This document shows, one piece after another, positions 13,801 through 27,573 of a stretch of 64,000 bases of DNA. The notes under the pieces are model-generated. The model was not told the origin of the DNA and searched no databases. It was given only the letters and a program-made list of their open reading frames with translations. Made by a program: the position numbers and the translations under genes. Source of the DNA: Pelargonium tetragonum (taxonomy: Eukaryota > Streptophyta > Magnoliopsida > Geraniales > Geraniaceae); assembly GCA_036897445.1 (NCBI GenBank), contig JAYMTL010000054.1, positions 1-64,000 on the forward strand, written 5' to 3'. Numbering within the stretch: position 1 is the stretch's first letter; every line of letters starts with the position of its first letter.

Positions 13801-15533
13801 CGGAATGCTATAGAGAAACCCGCGTTTTTATATAAACTGCCAAAAGTAAGTTAAGTGTAAAACACCCTTTTTAGATTTTGAAAGAAGCTTTTAAATCTTA
13901 TGTTCAAGCCGGCCCGAATCCTATAATACGCAGTATCTTAGTTATTTTTTAATTAGATATTTACAATTAAAAGCAGATAAGCGGCTGCTCCCTCTAATAC
14001 AAGACTTTGACTACTAGGCTCACTTTTAAGTATAAGTAAAGGAATGATTTACTCCTAAAATGACAAATCTTTCTTTTTACATTAATTTCTAATATTTTGC
14101 TTTTTAGATAATTAACAAGTACTTTTTGTTAAATTCAATTTAGAAGGATTCTATGAACATTAGACAAGGATAAATGCTCCAGTATTAGAGGAGAACTTTA
14201 TTTTAGTAAAGATCGGGGAATAACATAGTAAATGAAGTACGCATAACGCTTTTAGAACCGCCTAAAAATAGAATTTTCTATTATTCATTAAAAGAAGGTT
14301 GCAAACAGAATGGAACTCTTAGTTAGCGTGGTTTAGTTTTTAGAGGCAAGGGGGATTTAAGAGAAAGTCTTGTATACCGGAAACAAAATGACTATTCAGA
14401 GTAACCCTTTGCTTTTTCTTGGGGGTATGGAGCGGGCGGAGTTCTAAATATCTATACCTTTGGTATTTTTATAAGGTACATTTTATTCAAATATAAGCTA
14501 TTCAAAGGACTCCTAAAATACAAGGGATTCCCCTAATTTTAGTATAGATCAGGCTTGAGAATTACGCTTTAATAGTTTTTGTACACCTATAATTTCAAGT
14601 TTTGATAGGTCCATTTACTTTTGTTTTGTAACTAAATCCGCGAAAACTTGCCCAAAGCACGACACTAAATATTATGGGCAGGCGTTTATGCCTTAAGAAT
14701 AGTTCTCTTACTCAGCTCAATATAGTTGCACTGGACAAAGTGAGTGCATACAGAGTAAGGAATTCCCGGGAAGATTTAGCACCGGGCAGTCCTGTACATT
14801 TAAAGGTGTGAAGCTAATTACTTATAGGGCACTCGGGGGTTTCACTAACTTTAAGAATTAGGCCTAGAAATCCAGTCTTATTTTTTCCCTCAATGGTAAA
14901 ATTATACTAATTATTCAAGTCAGGCTTTTACATTGGTATAGGAAAAGTGTTCGTTAAATGGGACTTACCCTAAGTTAACAGCATTCAAACTCCCGTATAC
15001 CCGCGAAAAATGGCTTTGCCAACTCGAATGAGTCCCTTTTTATCATATAGTGTTAAACAATTACTTGCCTCTAGTCTAGACCTTGCTTCGTAATTTAGGC
15101 AAATTACTAATAATAAAGGATCCTTCCGATATTAAGCTACCAAATTCTTGACACAGTAAAAAAAATCTTCAAACACTTAACAGGGCAGTACTATCAATAG
15201 TATAAGAAATATGTTAACGAGTTAGGAGATCCTGTTTCATTGATACTAACTCAGTTTCTAAGAGGCGAGAATAGTTTTTAGGTTATTAAAAGAATCTCGC
15301 GTAACTTGGAGTTAGTAACGTAAGAATCCTTATATTTGGGCTCAGGATAACAAATTGATTTTATCCTTGGCACTTTTTGAACCTTAGGTTTTATGCTCTA
15401 AAGAAGTGCGCTTTATCCTCGTTGGGAACAGTTAAGCAAGAACTTTCCTTATTAGTTAGAGTAACGCTATTTGATTATATGGATCCTCTTCTAGGCGATT
15501 CCATCTGGAGTTTTCTATAAAAAAAGCTCTGCT

Positions 15534-15567
15534 TGCTAGCTTATGAGTCGATAAGTAAAAGCTAGCA
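15534..15567. repeat. Hairpin, copy 2 of a two-copy family
   Basis: TGCTAGCTT (15534-15542) pairs perfectly with AAGCTAGCA (15559-15567) around a 16-nt loop. The loop contains GAGTCGA and ends in GTAA, as in the hairpin at 7841-7878. The aligned 31-nt cores match at nine of the first ten and all of the last twelve positions, and the middle words are offset by three bases. No flanking gene suggests a role. Confidence 0.45.
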
Positions 15568-18187
15568 TTTCGAATTTCCTATAGGTATTTTAAAATATCT
15601 TATCAACGCATAAAGGTTGGGCGGATTCCTATTATATAGTTAGTAAACCAACGGATTTTTTTAGGGTTATTTCCTTTTTTACACGGCAGGAAATTCATGT
15701 ACAACTCTTAGGAAAGTTGTCGTGTAAGAGGGTTCTTACTAGAATATCCTGTGAAGAAAGCTTTTCGAGAACAAAACAAAATAGAGTGTTACGCAGCTAA
15801 CTATGCTATGGGAAGTTACAGGCTGTTAGAACACAGAAAGGTATTCCCGCCGCTCACGGGTTGTTAAAGTCTGAGGAAAAACCTTTTAAGAATCAAAATC
15901 GTTTAGATAATATTCCCAAGAAAAGGTTGTTGTTTGGGAATAGGGGAATTCTTGTCTTATAATTATAAAAAGTATACCTGTGGTATGTGTATGCCTGTAT
16001 TGCCTGCGAGAGTATCCCTTCTAAACCCCTTTAAGGGAAATAACTTCTTGTTGTTATAATTGTTTTAGCTGTAACTTATAATAGAGGAGTTTAGGAGTTA
16101 GTATATTAGTTTCATTTTATTACTCTACTATTACTATATAGATGGATCTCTTTATTTATTAACTAGTTATACAATCTAGTAGTAGTAATTAGTTGCTTAG
16201 TTGCAATTCGGTATAGGAGCAGTAAGCTGTATTCCTCTTGCCTTTTGTATCTTATCGTTAAGGTTTAGGCTCCAATTCCGGTTACTCTTATCTTTGTAGA
16301 GAAAGTCTCCTTGTAATTTACTAACCCGTATTGGTGAACGGTGTGAGATCTCTATTTGTTGAAAAATAGAAGCTTATTTAAGTGGTTCCAAGAGTTGGAC
16401 AGTAACTTATACTACTGTATCATGCTCACCTTTCCCATGTGACTTTGCTTACCAAACCCTTTAGGATAGAATCCCTTTGACTTCATATCCGTTTAGTAAT
16501 ACTATAAGATTAAGAAAAAGCTCGAGTATATCATCATAAAGCCCTAATGAACTCACCATCCGACTTTTGTGCTGTACAATAAAATGCGGCCTTACCCTCG
16601 TAAAGATATTATCTACGAAATCGGGGCTTTTCCTTAAGAGACCTTGAAATCACTTATTTTTAGAATTCTTTAAAAAGTACGCTTTTTTTAAACTACCAGA
16701 TATTACATTGATTTAAAAATGTTTAAATACTTAGAATTAAAGGGTTTCAAAATGGCGCGTGACTTAGATACCCGTTAAAAGAGAGCCTCAAAGAATTCCC
16801 CGGAATTTCTAAAGCAACCCTGCAATAAGAAGGAATTCCTCAGTAAGAAATTTTGCTCAAAGGCAGAGTCTTTAAAAATCTTATGTGTTAATGCATGACA
16901 AGAGATGCTTCCAGACTCTTAAATATTAAAGAATTGGGGGTAGTACCTCTAATTAAAAAAGTCGGAAGGAATTCGTTACTTTTCTTGAAAATAAACGAGA
17001 GAACATATATAACCACTCTTTTTTAGATTTGCTTAATCATTCAATAGAAATCCTTGCACTTATTACGTATTGTACGCTATTAACAACTCAGAAAAGGCTA
17101 AAGATGCCCTAGATAAATCACAAACCCAAAGCGGGGAGTTTTTCTGGACTTACTATACTCATTAAAAGGGAAGTATAACCTTAGTAAACGGGGCTGGTTG
17201 AAATTAATATTTTAAAGATATAACTTTAGTGCAGCTTCCTTTGGAACACAAAGGATCTCCTATATTTTTTTAGGATACAAGTTTTGGAATTACTGCCATC
17301 ACAGGTTTAAGGGAACTAAAGTGTGGAGAAGGTGCTGCTTTTGTAATAGACTCAGGAGCTTTTGTTGTTGGGATCTCATTAGATAGTAGTAAAAGCGCTG
17401 ACAAGGCGGCTCGCGTCGAGGTCTTCTCGTTTTCGTTTTAAAATAAGAATAAAGGGTTTCTATTTAACTAAGGTATCCCCAAACCCATTATAAAGTCGAT
17501 AAATTGTAAGATAAAAAAAAGCTGCAGAGCTGTAAGTAACAAGACTCTATTAGTTCAACCGATTTTAGGGCTCCGTAACAAGACCCAAAAGCAGACGCAC
17601 TTTCTTATAAGTCAGGCCTTGTCTCTTAAAGGCATTGTTCTTTATATTTCAGGAACTTCTGTTTTCGTATCGACATACTCTAGGAATACCTTTCGTATAA
17701 AGAAGAACTTCACTGGGCTTAAAAGTACTTCTTAAATCAAAGTTCTTTAAAAAACTTTTTATTTCAGGTCATAAGTATTCTAAACTACCCGTTTCGATTC
17801 TCAGGGGTTCCTGGATGTAAAGCTATAGAACCCTACAATGCCCAAAGCCCCTTATGGGTAACAAAAAAGTTAGACCCCTATTTAATTAAGAAAAACTAAC
17901 CTCTCTCGCAAATAAATACAGACATTTCGGGTTAGGAAACCTTGTTTCATCCACTTTTCATTTTAATTACCTTCCCTTACCAATACATAGGCTATAAACT
18001 TTTTGGTTACCTCGAAATTGACTATCATTTATACAGGACACTCGGGCAAAGACCCTGTTGATAAGAATCCCACCTATTTGTGCACTAGTTAATTCGAATA
18101 AAATGAAGTTAGAAGAAATTTTATAACACAGTGTTAGTACAGTATATGGTCTTATCTAGTCTAGATAAATGACAAGAAGAATCAAGC

Positions 18188-18238
18188 AGAGCGCAGTGGA
18201 TTAATAGTAAATGTCACAGGTTCAAATCCAGCCAGCCT
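18188..18238 (+). pseudogene. tRNA-Pro(UGG)-like relic, plastid type
   Basis: AGAGCGCAGT (18188-18197) resembles the D-arm of plastid/bacterial-type tRNA-Pro. About a dozen bases later, the 21 bases at 18209-18229 agree at all but one position with the variable-loop and T-arm of land-plant plastid tRNA-Pro(UGG) as I remember it, including the loop TTCAAAT. The anticodon arm is missing between them, the T-stem is damaged (ACAGG against CCAGC), and no 5' partner for the acceptor end was found, so it cannot make a normal tRNA. I infer a decayed tRNA gene of organellar type. The match is from memory; a chance T-arm likeness is possible but less likely. Confidence 0.4.
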
Positions 18239-21200
18239 AAAACTTGTAAATAATAGTATGGATTTCTTGAAAGCCTTACTATAGGACTCCCTTTTTGTTT
18301 TGAGGCACTCTTGTACTACCTTAGCCCACAGGTTATTGCTTTCCTTGTTTGACTTCGAATCTCAAAGGAGGGTAAGAGGTATCTATAAAAATTTCGGGTT
18401 GAAGGGAGTTGCTATAAGTTTTTGGATATTTTGGTTGCAGATCTGTTTTTAGTATAATATAAAAGGACTGTACAAGCTTCTATTAAAAGTAAAAAAAAAA
18501 TTTCGCGTGAGAAAAAGGGCGCTTATACTGGAAACTCTAGCATAAATGGGATACACCAAAAATCATAAAAGGATGTAATAAGAATTTTACATACTATAAG
18601 AAAGCCTTTCGCAAAACAAGGATGTCTCTAGAAATATGCCTAAATAGAAGGGGAAAAATACAACACAGGAAATCCCGTACTCCCGCCCATTTTCTTTTCC
18701 TTTTAGAAAATTGACTTATATCCTTATACCAAAGGTGTCCTTTTTTGTCGAGTGTTAACTTAAAACTAAGAATTTCAAGAAAAGAATATTTTCAGATAAG
18801 AAACGGGTAGAGTAACATAAGTATGCCGCACTAACTGGTGTTGTCCGGAGAAAGATTTGAGGGTCGTATACGTTTTTTAGCTTGGTCTTCGTACTAAGGA
18901 ACCTTATTGCCGGCAGGTTTGGAAAGAAAAAGTCCCACTTTAGTAACGGATTCTCTTACAATTGCAGTCAAGCTCAAAAGAATTTTTTATACTAAAGGTC
19001 CCCTGTTTCTAATTCTAAGAGCCTCTTTAAAATCCAATTTGTAGATTGGATAGCATAACACAGGTTCTGATAGACTCTCTATAGAGCCGCTGTCTAATGT
19101 CTAACTACCGCCCCTATTTCCGAAGTTTCAGATATACATAAAGAAATAATGAAGTCAATGCTTTTTTCGTTTTTTGTTATCCCTGTCTCGGGAGTAAACT
19201 TTAAGAATTTTTTAGGCAGAACGCGGTTCCGATAAAGCCTGGCAAATCCTAAAACATGCAGAAGTTCAAGTATACCCTTGAGCGAATCGCGCAAAAGAAA
19301 TTCCGGTTTAAGATATTGCACTTTATTTCAAGTATTAAAATATACTGGATAAATCACTAAAAATTAGGTATACCTAAGTCTTTTCCAAGTAAAAACCCTT
19401 TCTACCTCTAAAAACCTGTATAATAGGCACTCCTTTAGTAACTAAACACAAAGTTTTTTCTTTTTCAGCGAGAAATAGACTAAATAGAACTTATCCTTTT
19501 ATCAAGATTTGCTTCCGTATCCCTTGTAATTAAATAGACTAGATGCGTGTTCTTAAATGGACATTGAAAGTGGGCCTTGAATTTACAATAAAAAAGTAGC
19601 CCAATATAATACAGCGTTTTACAGTTTAGTATCCTCACAGGGGCTTGGGAATAACCTATCCTTAATTTGAACGAGGCTTAAAGTATTTAGAATAAAGATA
19701 GTTTTTACTTCATCAAGTTTACCCATATATTACTATACAAAAAGCGTATAACTCATATTTCTAGAACCTTCTTTTGATAACACAGAGTAGGTGTTTTGGG
19801 TTAAGTAGGAGTATTCCGGAAATAGAATGCGTACCAGTCTAGGCGATAGGAAATTAAACACCCAGCCTTGCAAATTTTAGCAAAAAGAAAGTCCCTATAT
19901 AACTTTAGTAGCTAAAAGAGGGAAACTTATCAGATCAGAGTAATACAAAAATATATAAAAAGTCAAAGTTTAAGAGTTGCAATTTCTTGTTTGACCTTAT
20001 TTTCTAATAGAATGGAGTACTCTAATTTACAGGAATCATACCCGAGTCTTTTTGAACAAATGATAGTATACAAGATTGCGCTATATAAAGTAATTAAATA
20101 AGAGATAATAATATGAATCCATAAGGCGCACTTTTGATCCGGTAATTCTTTATTATTACTTAAGAATTTTAAGGCTCTGTACCCTTAAAATCTCCACGCG
20201 GTCTTGATGTAGAATTCTACTCACTATCTGATATAAGAACTTCCTACACCCAATTAGAGGGCTTTTGTTTATAAAAATATGCGAGCACTTAATACTGGAT
20301 TTCGTTGTTTTTGCTATTGGACCCGACCCGTTGAATAAAGACTTTTACCCAACAAGCCCTTTTAATTCTAACAAAGCAGAAAGCAAGCTCTGAGATATGC
20401 AATAAATTCAACTCAGACAAGAAAAAAAAAGAATTATATAGTTTATTGTACAGATAGGCTGTAATAAAAGAAAAATGTCTAAGACCCGGTAGCTTTTCCA
20501 AGGGCCTGCTTTAACATTTTATATAAGCAGGATATCTGAGATCCTCCAAGTGTGTTAAATAAGGAACTTAAAAAATTGTTCATCAGCGCAAAACCTTCCA
20601 TAATCAAAAGTATTTAAGTAACAAGAAAAGATCTAATGTCACTCCAGGAAATAACCAAAAGGATTCCTAACAGAAGGTTATCCTCCCTTTTTTTAGATAT
20701 TGTTAACACGTTACCCATCCGGTCGGGAGAAACTTCCTTATGTTATGTGAAGCCGGGCCTTTTAGCTAGATTTTTTTTAGAACTTGGGTATTCTTTATCT
20801 ACTGTTATGTGCTATACCGGCCCCTTTACGGGCCTCTCTCAAACGAGAATCTTGTGCACTACTTGACTTTAGAAAGGAAGGTTAAACTCTCTATATTAGA
20901 TTAGACGCCGGTTAGCCTTAGCTTTTATTTCTATGCCTCTATTCATTCATTTAGCGAAGTGTCTCAAAGTCTAGTTTAAAAAGGTAAATCTAGAGGGACC
21001 CCAGTTACAAAGTCTAAGAATGCGTACTATATAAGTATTTGTTATTTTTCTACTCGATAATCGACTATTTCTGGGTTAAGTATATTATACAAAACTCCAA
21101 AGCCCCTTCTCTTTTTGAATATTTTCTTTACATCTAAAAGCTAAAGTAAAGGAACAGAAGTGTTAGGTGTGTAAGCAAAGTCTAGTTCGAGATAAAAAAC

Positions 21201-24200
21201 CCTTTTTTATACATAAGGCAGTAGGAGTTATTTAACTCCCTGAGTTTTAGTCTTTATTTTTAGTGGTATAAGCAAAAAAAAGCTTAAAAAAATTCTTTCA
21301 ATTGACAAAACAAAATCGTATTGTCGTCAAAAGGGAGTAACCAAAAGCAAAAGATTCTCCTTAATTCTTTTTTTTCTAATATTATAAAGGATTACCTACT
21401 TCGAATTTTCTTATCCAGGCCAAAATTAGCAGATATAAAGGGGTCCCTTACTGAGGAGAAACTCTTTAGCTAGCTGGTGCAAGCCCTAATTCCCGATTAG
21501 TTACACAATAAAAGAAAGGTTTTTATCCGAAGTATAGAAATAAATAAGCAAAGTCAAAAGTATCTGTATTGCAGCCAATTTGACTCTGGCAGCGATATCA
21601 TAAACAGGGACTTCAATTACTATACTATTAGACTCTGGTAACATATAAAACCGATGAAATAAGTATAAGCTCAAAGGAAGAGTTTGTTTGATAAGGAAAC
21701 TTCTATGGAATACAGTATAGAAACTCATAGAATAGATTGAATCTCAAAAGTTGTAGTAGAATAGCTAAAGATGTAAATAGTGTAAACCCGATACCTTGCT
21801 TTGCTCCTACAGAACTTTACATAATAGGAAAAAGGGTTTCCTTTACTTTTAGCAACCCCTTTAGAGATATTGAAGTTAATGAAATTACAACCTTATAAAG
21901 CTAAGAGATGCAAAATAAATGTAACGAATACTAAAGGGGGTAGACTCACTTTTAAGATATATGGCGCACCGCCCCTTTTCTTTTTATTTATACAAAAAGT
22001 TAAGCATGGGCTAAAAAAAGACTGAACTCTCTTGACTCGGATATCCGCGTTGAAGTTCTTGACTTGCAAAGGAATTTTTATAAATACTAGGGTGGGGTTT
22101 TAAAACTAACATAGTATAGAAGTCCTTAGACCTGATTGTTTCAGCGATTCCGAAGTCTAACTGCCTTGCTTGCAAAAATAGAATTAATGGCTACTTTTTA
22201 GTTCGTACATTGCCCCTAAATAGAATTTTTAAAGAGAGATCCTATTTGGAATTACTGAGCTAAAAGAGCCCCGTATAACACTAAAAAAGAGATTAGAAAT
22301 TCATACAAATTTTCCTGAAGCTTTCCTATGACCTTAAGATTATTCCTTATTTCCTATGCCCGGTTTTGAATTATACTCGTTGACTTAGCCACTGGGTAAA
22401 AACAGCACAAACTCAAAAACTTATATTATAAAATTGCCTATATTCTCTTACTCGCGGTACCTCCTTATGACTGGACGGACAAATAGCAGAGAAAAAATAG
22501 CTAAGACAGAGTTCTTTCTAATTAATTGGTAAAGTGAATCTTTGATCTGCTGAGTTTTGACATACGGATAAGTATAAGTAAGAAGGAATTCTTTAGATTA
22601 TACACAGGCTTCTTTTTCTATTTTTGTGTTTTGTCTCCTGTTCCTAAAGCAGAGGCAAAAAGGAGGAATTTTGGTTCTAGATAGACATAGCCTTCGATTG
22701 CAGAGAGATAAAAGCCCAAGACTTAGGGATTTCTTTTACTGAATTAAACAAAAACCTAATGTACTACTATATCTACTTATGAGATATACCAAGCAAGGAG
22801 CAGGGCCCTGAGGCACTCACTTTCATCTATTAACAAGCAAAGAATTTATCTAGCTATCTTACTATAACAATAGCAACACAAGTCACTCTTAAGATTAGAT
22901 AAGTATTATCCCAGCGTGTCTACTTAAGCTTCAAGATCTAAATTATAGAGTATCAAGAAGGAGTGACCCGTAGATTAACAAAGAATTATGATAAAGCGTT
23001 TTTTACTTGGAAGAGCTTCCTCATGAGATATATTTTACATAGAAATTTTGGGTGTCTTAGACACTCTTTAGATAGGAGGCCCCCTTTTTAATACTAGTAG
23101 AAAGGGAAGAGCAAGTCCTGATAAAACCTCTCTTTAAATAACATCAAATAGGGAATTGACTCTGAAAGAGGATAACTCTCAGTAAGATTTTTGGATAACG
23201 GATAGTTAAAGCTTTGCTATAGTATTAACAGGAGCTTAAAAGGAAACCCTTGCTGCGCTCACCCGCTTAAGAGTACAAAAAAGGGGCGCCTATAGGAAGA
23301 CTTTTCAGATGAAGGATACCCTAAAGTAAGTTACATAGAATGCCAAATGGGCGATACCTAAAAGTCAAAACGGTTTTTACTAAAAGAAAACGGGACCCTA
23401 ACGGGATAAGAGAATAGTTTAAAATGTAGAAAAAATAAGGTTCTGCTCTTTTTTACGAGTTTACGAGTTGGGGGCTCTTTACTAGAAACAAGAATTAATT
23501 AAAAAGTAAAGTAACATACTAGTTTATCTATCAGAGATCCAAAGGTTCAAATCTGGTTCAGTTCATTACCAAATTCCTGGGATCTATCTTCTATGTATAT
23601 TTTAGAAAGTGGCCTGCATTGTTATTGTTTGAGCTTTCATAAAATACCTCGAGGAAAAGAGACCCCCTTTATGAAATTTCATTATTATTGCGTTACGTAC
23701 TTTTTTAAGGGGTATAGGTTCGAGCTACTGCCGTAACCCCTGTAAAAAGCTTATTAAAACAAGCCTAAGATAGAAACTAGACTCCCTGCTGGAGTAGAAC
23801 TTACTTAAAAAAACAGAGTTAAAGGCTGCCTATTGCAAATAAAGAAGTATAAAGTTGCAGTATGCGGCTACAACTTAATACGGGTAAACTGTTGCTTACT
23901 GAAGAGGGGCCTCTTGATGAAACTTTTAAAGACTCCTTTCATTATTTGCTAAAGCTGTAACTATTATATAAATAAGGGCCGGACCTCCTACGTCGAAAAC
24001 TTCTTGTTTATGACGCAATCCTGTAGATCTAACTTTCTGATATAAAGCTTACGGCACCTCTATGTTTAATTATACCACCAATACAATAAAGAACCCCCAA
24101 GAAAAGTTAAGAATCCTCTCTTAAATTAACTTTTTAGGAAGGTTTAAAATCACTATAGAATAACAAGTTTAACTGGGTCAACCCTAATTTTAGAAAAGCT

Positions 24201-27200
24201 TAATACTCCCTCTGTTTAACTTAAAAGGGAAACTCGCCGAGCAATTAGATTAGAGGGGTTTTCGTATATAAATTTTCTTTACAAAGTTCAAATAGTACAA
24301 AGTTGCAATTAGGAAGATTTTATTGCTATGGCCGGTAAAATAAGCAGTTTTTTATAGATTCTCGGGATAACCCATGAAGTTTTTAATTTAAATCAAATTA
24401 TAGGACTCTTAAAAAGAACACACAAGAGAGTTCTTACCAAAAAGCCAAGGTAACTCCTTAAGTTCAAGCTATAAGGAGCCCGCATTAGTATTAGATATCA
24501 CGCACTCCTGCCAACGCCTCCTTAATTTTTCTAAACAAAAGAAGCCCTCTTTGATATATAATCTTTCCTCTGATCTGAAGAATTTCCGGAGATATTCTAC
24601 TTTAACTATTTCTATAGTGCATAACCCCCTCTATATGCCCACTCTTTCACGAATCGGGAAGCTAGGCATAAGAAAGGGCTTCTTTAGTCGCTTTAGTCTA
24701 AAAGCTCATAAATAAAATTTGTAAGAATGCTTAAAAAAGTTTTTGTACTTTCTTTTCAGTTACCTTTTCTGGTTCTGGGCATTAATAATTTATAGTGAAA
24801 TATTGCTTTGTAAAGGTCTCTGTTTTAGATAATATAAAAACACTTTTTTTATACTTGTGTTATTCTTCCTTGTGGTTGTATACTACTCTAACTTAAAGGA
24901 TAGCTGCTTTTGTTGTAAGTTTATAGTGTAAGGTTTATCTTACTCTATATATTTATATATTTTAGTTTTGGATAGAAGAGAGTATAATAGATTGTAATTA
25001 GAGCTTAGGAGTTCTAAGGCATCCCGTACAATTATTAACCCTGAAGGAACTCTCATTAATGAATGGATAGTTTTTTTCTAATCTAATATACTTTTTCGAG
25101 AGTCATTTTCATTTCAGTCTGAACAGGGAATTCTTAAATAAAAGAAGGAGATTGCGCTGTTCTGTCTCTTATTCTGGTTACTGGTTATAAGAAAAAAGAG
25201 TCTAGCAGCTAGAGTTTCTAGGTTATTTGAAAGTTAAAGTTATAGCATTTAAGATTTAAGAAAGTTGTAGGTATTTATATGGGTCTGGGGGTTTAAGAAG
25301 CTGTTTGCAGTTTAAGGGTTCTCATGTTCCTGTGTTTCCGGGTTTTGAGTCTTACAATTTTGAGAGTAAAAAAGCTAACAGAAGTCCTTGGTTCCCGTTT
25401 TTTCCAGTGAGGTCAAGTGAAAGCCTGCTTTTTGTTGATGTTGGTCATAGTGTAAGTCGGTATACTCAATATTTTGCATTTACCTTCTTCGGATGCGCAC
25501 TCAGTCGGTTAGATGGATTTATGTATGTACTTACAAAGGCACTTTGCTCATTAGCGATAAAAGCAGGGTACCCCTAAAAATGCTCGTAGAGAGACTTCCG
25601 TACTAGGGCCTTGGTAAGGGCGTTCGACAAATTTCATACCTAGTTACAGGAAAGCTAGGATTACCGAACAATAAGTTTCCTCGTTATATTACACAATTAA
25701 CTTTTTTGTAAGGGGCCTCCAAAAAGGAGAAGAAGCTTATAATACCTTGTAAGAAAAACCCACCGTAATATAACTTCAAAGTTCAGTAAGTCCCACCTAA
25801 GCACCCCGACTACTTGTACTTTATTGGGGGACCGGGTATATAGGAAATTTTGCAGTAACTAATAGGAGAACCCTTTGGTTTCTCGGAGCGGGGTCTATAT
25901 CCAGTTCTTAAGGAGTTTTATATGGTCGCCGAGCTCTATAGTTTTCGGATAACTTAACAGGATTCTTCGTAAATGAGTATCCTTATCACGAGTTAATCTA
26001 ACCAGATATTCAAAAATATAGCAAGCAAATCTAAGGAAAAGACTAAGAACGCTTATCTTACTTGAGGATTTGCTTGTACCCTACTAAAAAATTTTAAAGA
26101 GCTTGATCACAAAAATGACTCAGAAAAATCCGGGTTTCGTAAGGATAAAATCTCTCAATCAAAGTACAATAAAAAGGGAAACCCCAGAAATGTCTATAAT
26201 CTAGGGGCCCATTCCCAGATTTGTAAGTCTATTAAAACGCCTAAGTAGGTTATTCTAAAAGTACGCAGGATTGTGCAATTATCTTTACCTCGGCTTCCCC
26301 ACAACTCAAGTTAACCCATCCTAATTAAAAGGAATACTAAGTTAGAACTTCTGTCAAGTTTTAGATACACCAAAACCCTTTTTGAGCGAGACCCCTCAAT
26401 ATATATAAAAGACAAGTGTCTTGATAAGGGATTCTAAAAAGAGGTTAATTTGATTAACATTAATAAGTAGTGCCCAGTATATTTTTACCAGAAGTCCTAC
26501 AAAAATTTATGAGGTATTTGGTATTTTAAAGTAAATAAATACATTATACCTTGGCACACGATTGTGGATCACTTAGAGTATAAAAGGGATACCGAGATTC
26601 GAACCTTCTCCTTAGTCTGGTATTTCCTTCTCGCTCGGATACAGTAATTAAAAAGATATCCTTTTTGTTAAGGTTAAGTAAAGCCGCATTAAATTAAAGA
26701 AACACGAGGAGACCCTTCAAAGGTTACGTTTCATACGAAAAAGGGTAGTAATGCGTATGCTATTGCAGTATATGCCTGCTAACTTCCTTCCCGGCTTCTA
26801 TTGTAATTTAAGAGGCAAGCTCTCCACCCCTAAAACATTGAATTTCTTCTAATACTAATACCGTAGCTCCGCAAAGCCTTACGACTAGCGCTTTTTTGTA
26901 CATACCTTTTACAAATTTCCTACTAAATGGGGTTCCCTCTATCTTTTAGAATTCTGTATTCTTATACTTTTTATTTTAGTTGAAGATCCCCAAGGTTTCC
27001 AGTTCGTCCTAAGCTCAAGCGATTTAAGTTTAAGTGGGGTCCTTATCTGTTAAAAAAGAGAGCCTTTCTTCTAAAAAATTTTTATAAGCTATAGTAAAGG
27101 ACATTTAAAGTATTACGCCGTTCTAAATTTCTTGCTAAAACCAATTACGAAGTCAACAAGGGAGAAGAGGGTTCATAACATACTGTTAATCGCAGGCATG

Positions 27201-27573
27201 GGCTGCCACTAGTTTAAAGCAAATCTTTTTATAAAAAAGAATTTCAGTAAAAGGCTCTCTTATAAGGGGGCGGTCTAGGCGTTTTATGTACTAGAATATT
27301 TACTTAGTAACGAAAAAGGGGTCTTGCTTGATAAAAAGGTCTTTCACCAGGCGCGGTTAACCCTAGTATAAAAAAGTTCTTTTTTAGATTTTATATACAA
27401 CTTTTAATACGGAAAGAGCTTGGGAGGCTCTGCTTCATTAGGACACAGGAAAGTCTCTCTTTTTAGCTTTGGGCAGTTAAAAATCTACTCAAAACCTAAA
27501 GTAAGAATTTCTTACTAACAACTAATAAAGTAAGGGCTGTTCACTATAAAAATTCAAGGTAACGGCCTTAGAG
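18239..27573. other. Gene-free AT-rich sequence
   Basis: No gene is supported. The longest frames are 75-90 codons (19094-19321 minus; 20636-20866 plus; 25305-25577 plus from TTG), none with a recognisable product. 24841-24960 is T-rich (about half T by hand count) with almost no G/C clusters. Further on, clusters reappear, for example GGGAAACCCC at 26176-26185 and GGGGCCC at 26204-26210. A T-arm-like word, AAGGTTCGAATCTCGG read on the minus strand, lies near 26592-26607 without a foldable tRNA around it. Another, AGGTTCAAATCTGG on plus, lies near 23543-23556, also isolated. Confidence 0.6.

Larger units (their letters stand above)
9159..18187. other. Gene-free AT-rich sequence
   Basis: I can support no gene here. 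The stretch contains the longest open frame of the window (10495-10845), which I judge non-coding in its own entry. G/C clusters include AGGGAATCCC at 11311-11320, AAGGGATTCCTC at 12501-12512 and AAGGGATTCCCCT at 14522-14534; the last two share AAGGGATTCC and are both followed by CTAAT. A T-arm-like word on the minus strand at 10943-10959 lacks a matching acceptor stem. The hairpin at 15534-15567 is described separately. I see no rRNA-like core sequence. Confidence 0.6.

Noticed and set aside
581-25348. TGTTTCCGGGGTTTGA at 581-596 and a one-mismatch copy at 25333-25348
   Set aside because: Many 16-base one-mismatch pairs are expected by chance in 64 kb of biased composition; flanking likeness is gapped and weak.
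25305-25577. 90-codon open frame from a TTG start, with a slightly G-rich sequence
   Set aside because: No ATG start, no recognisable motif, and within the length expected by chance.
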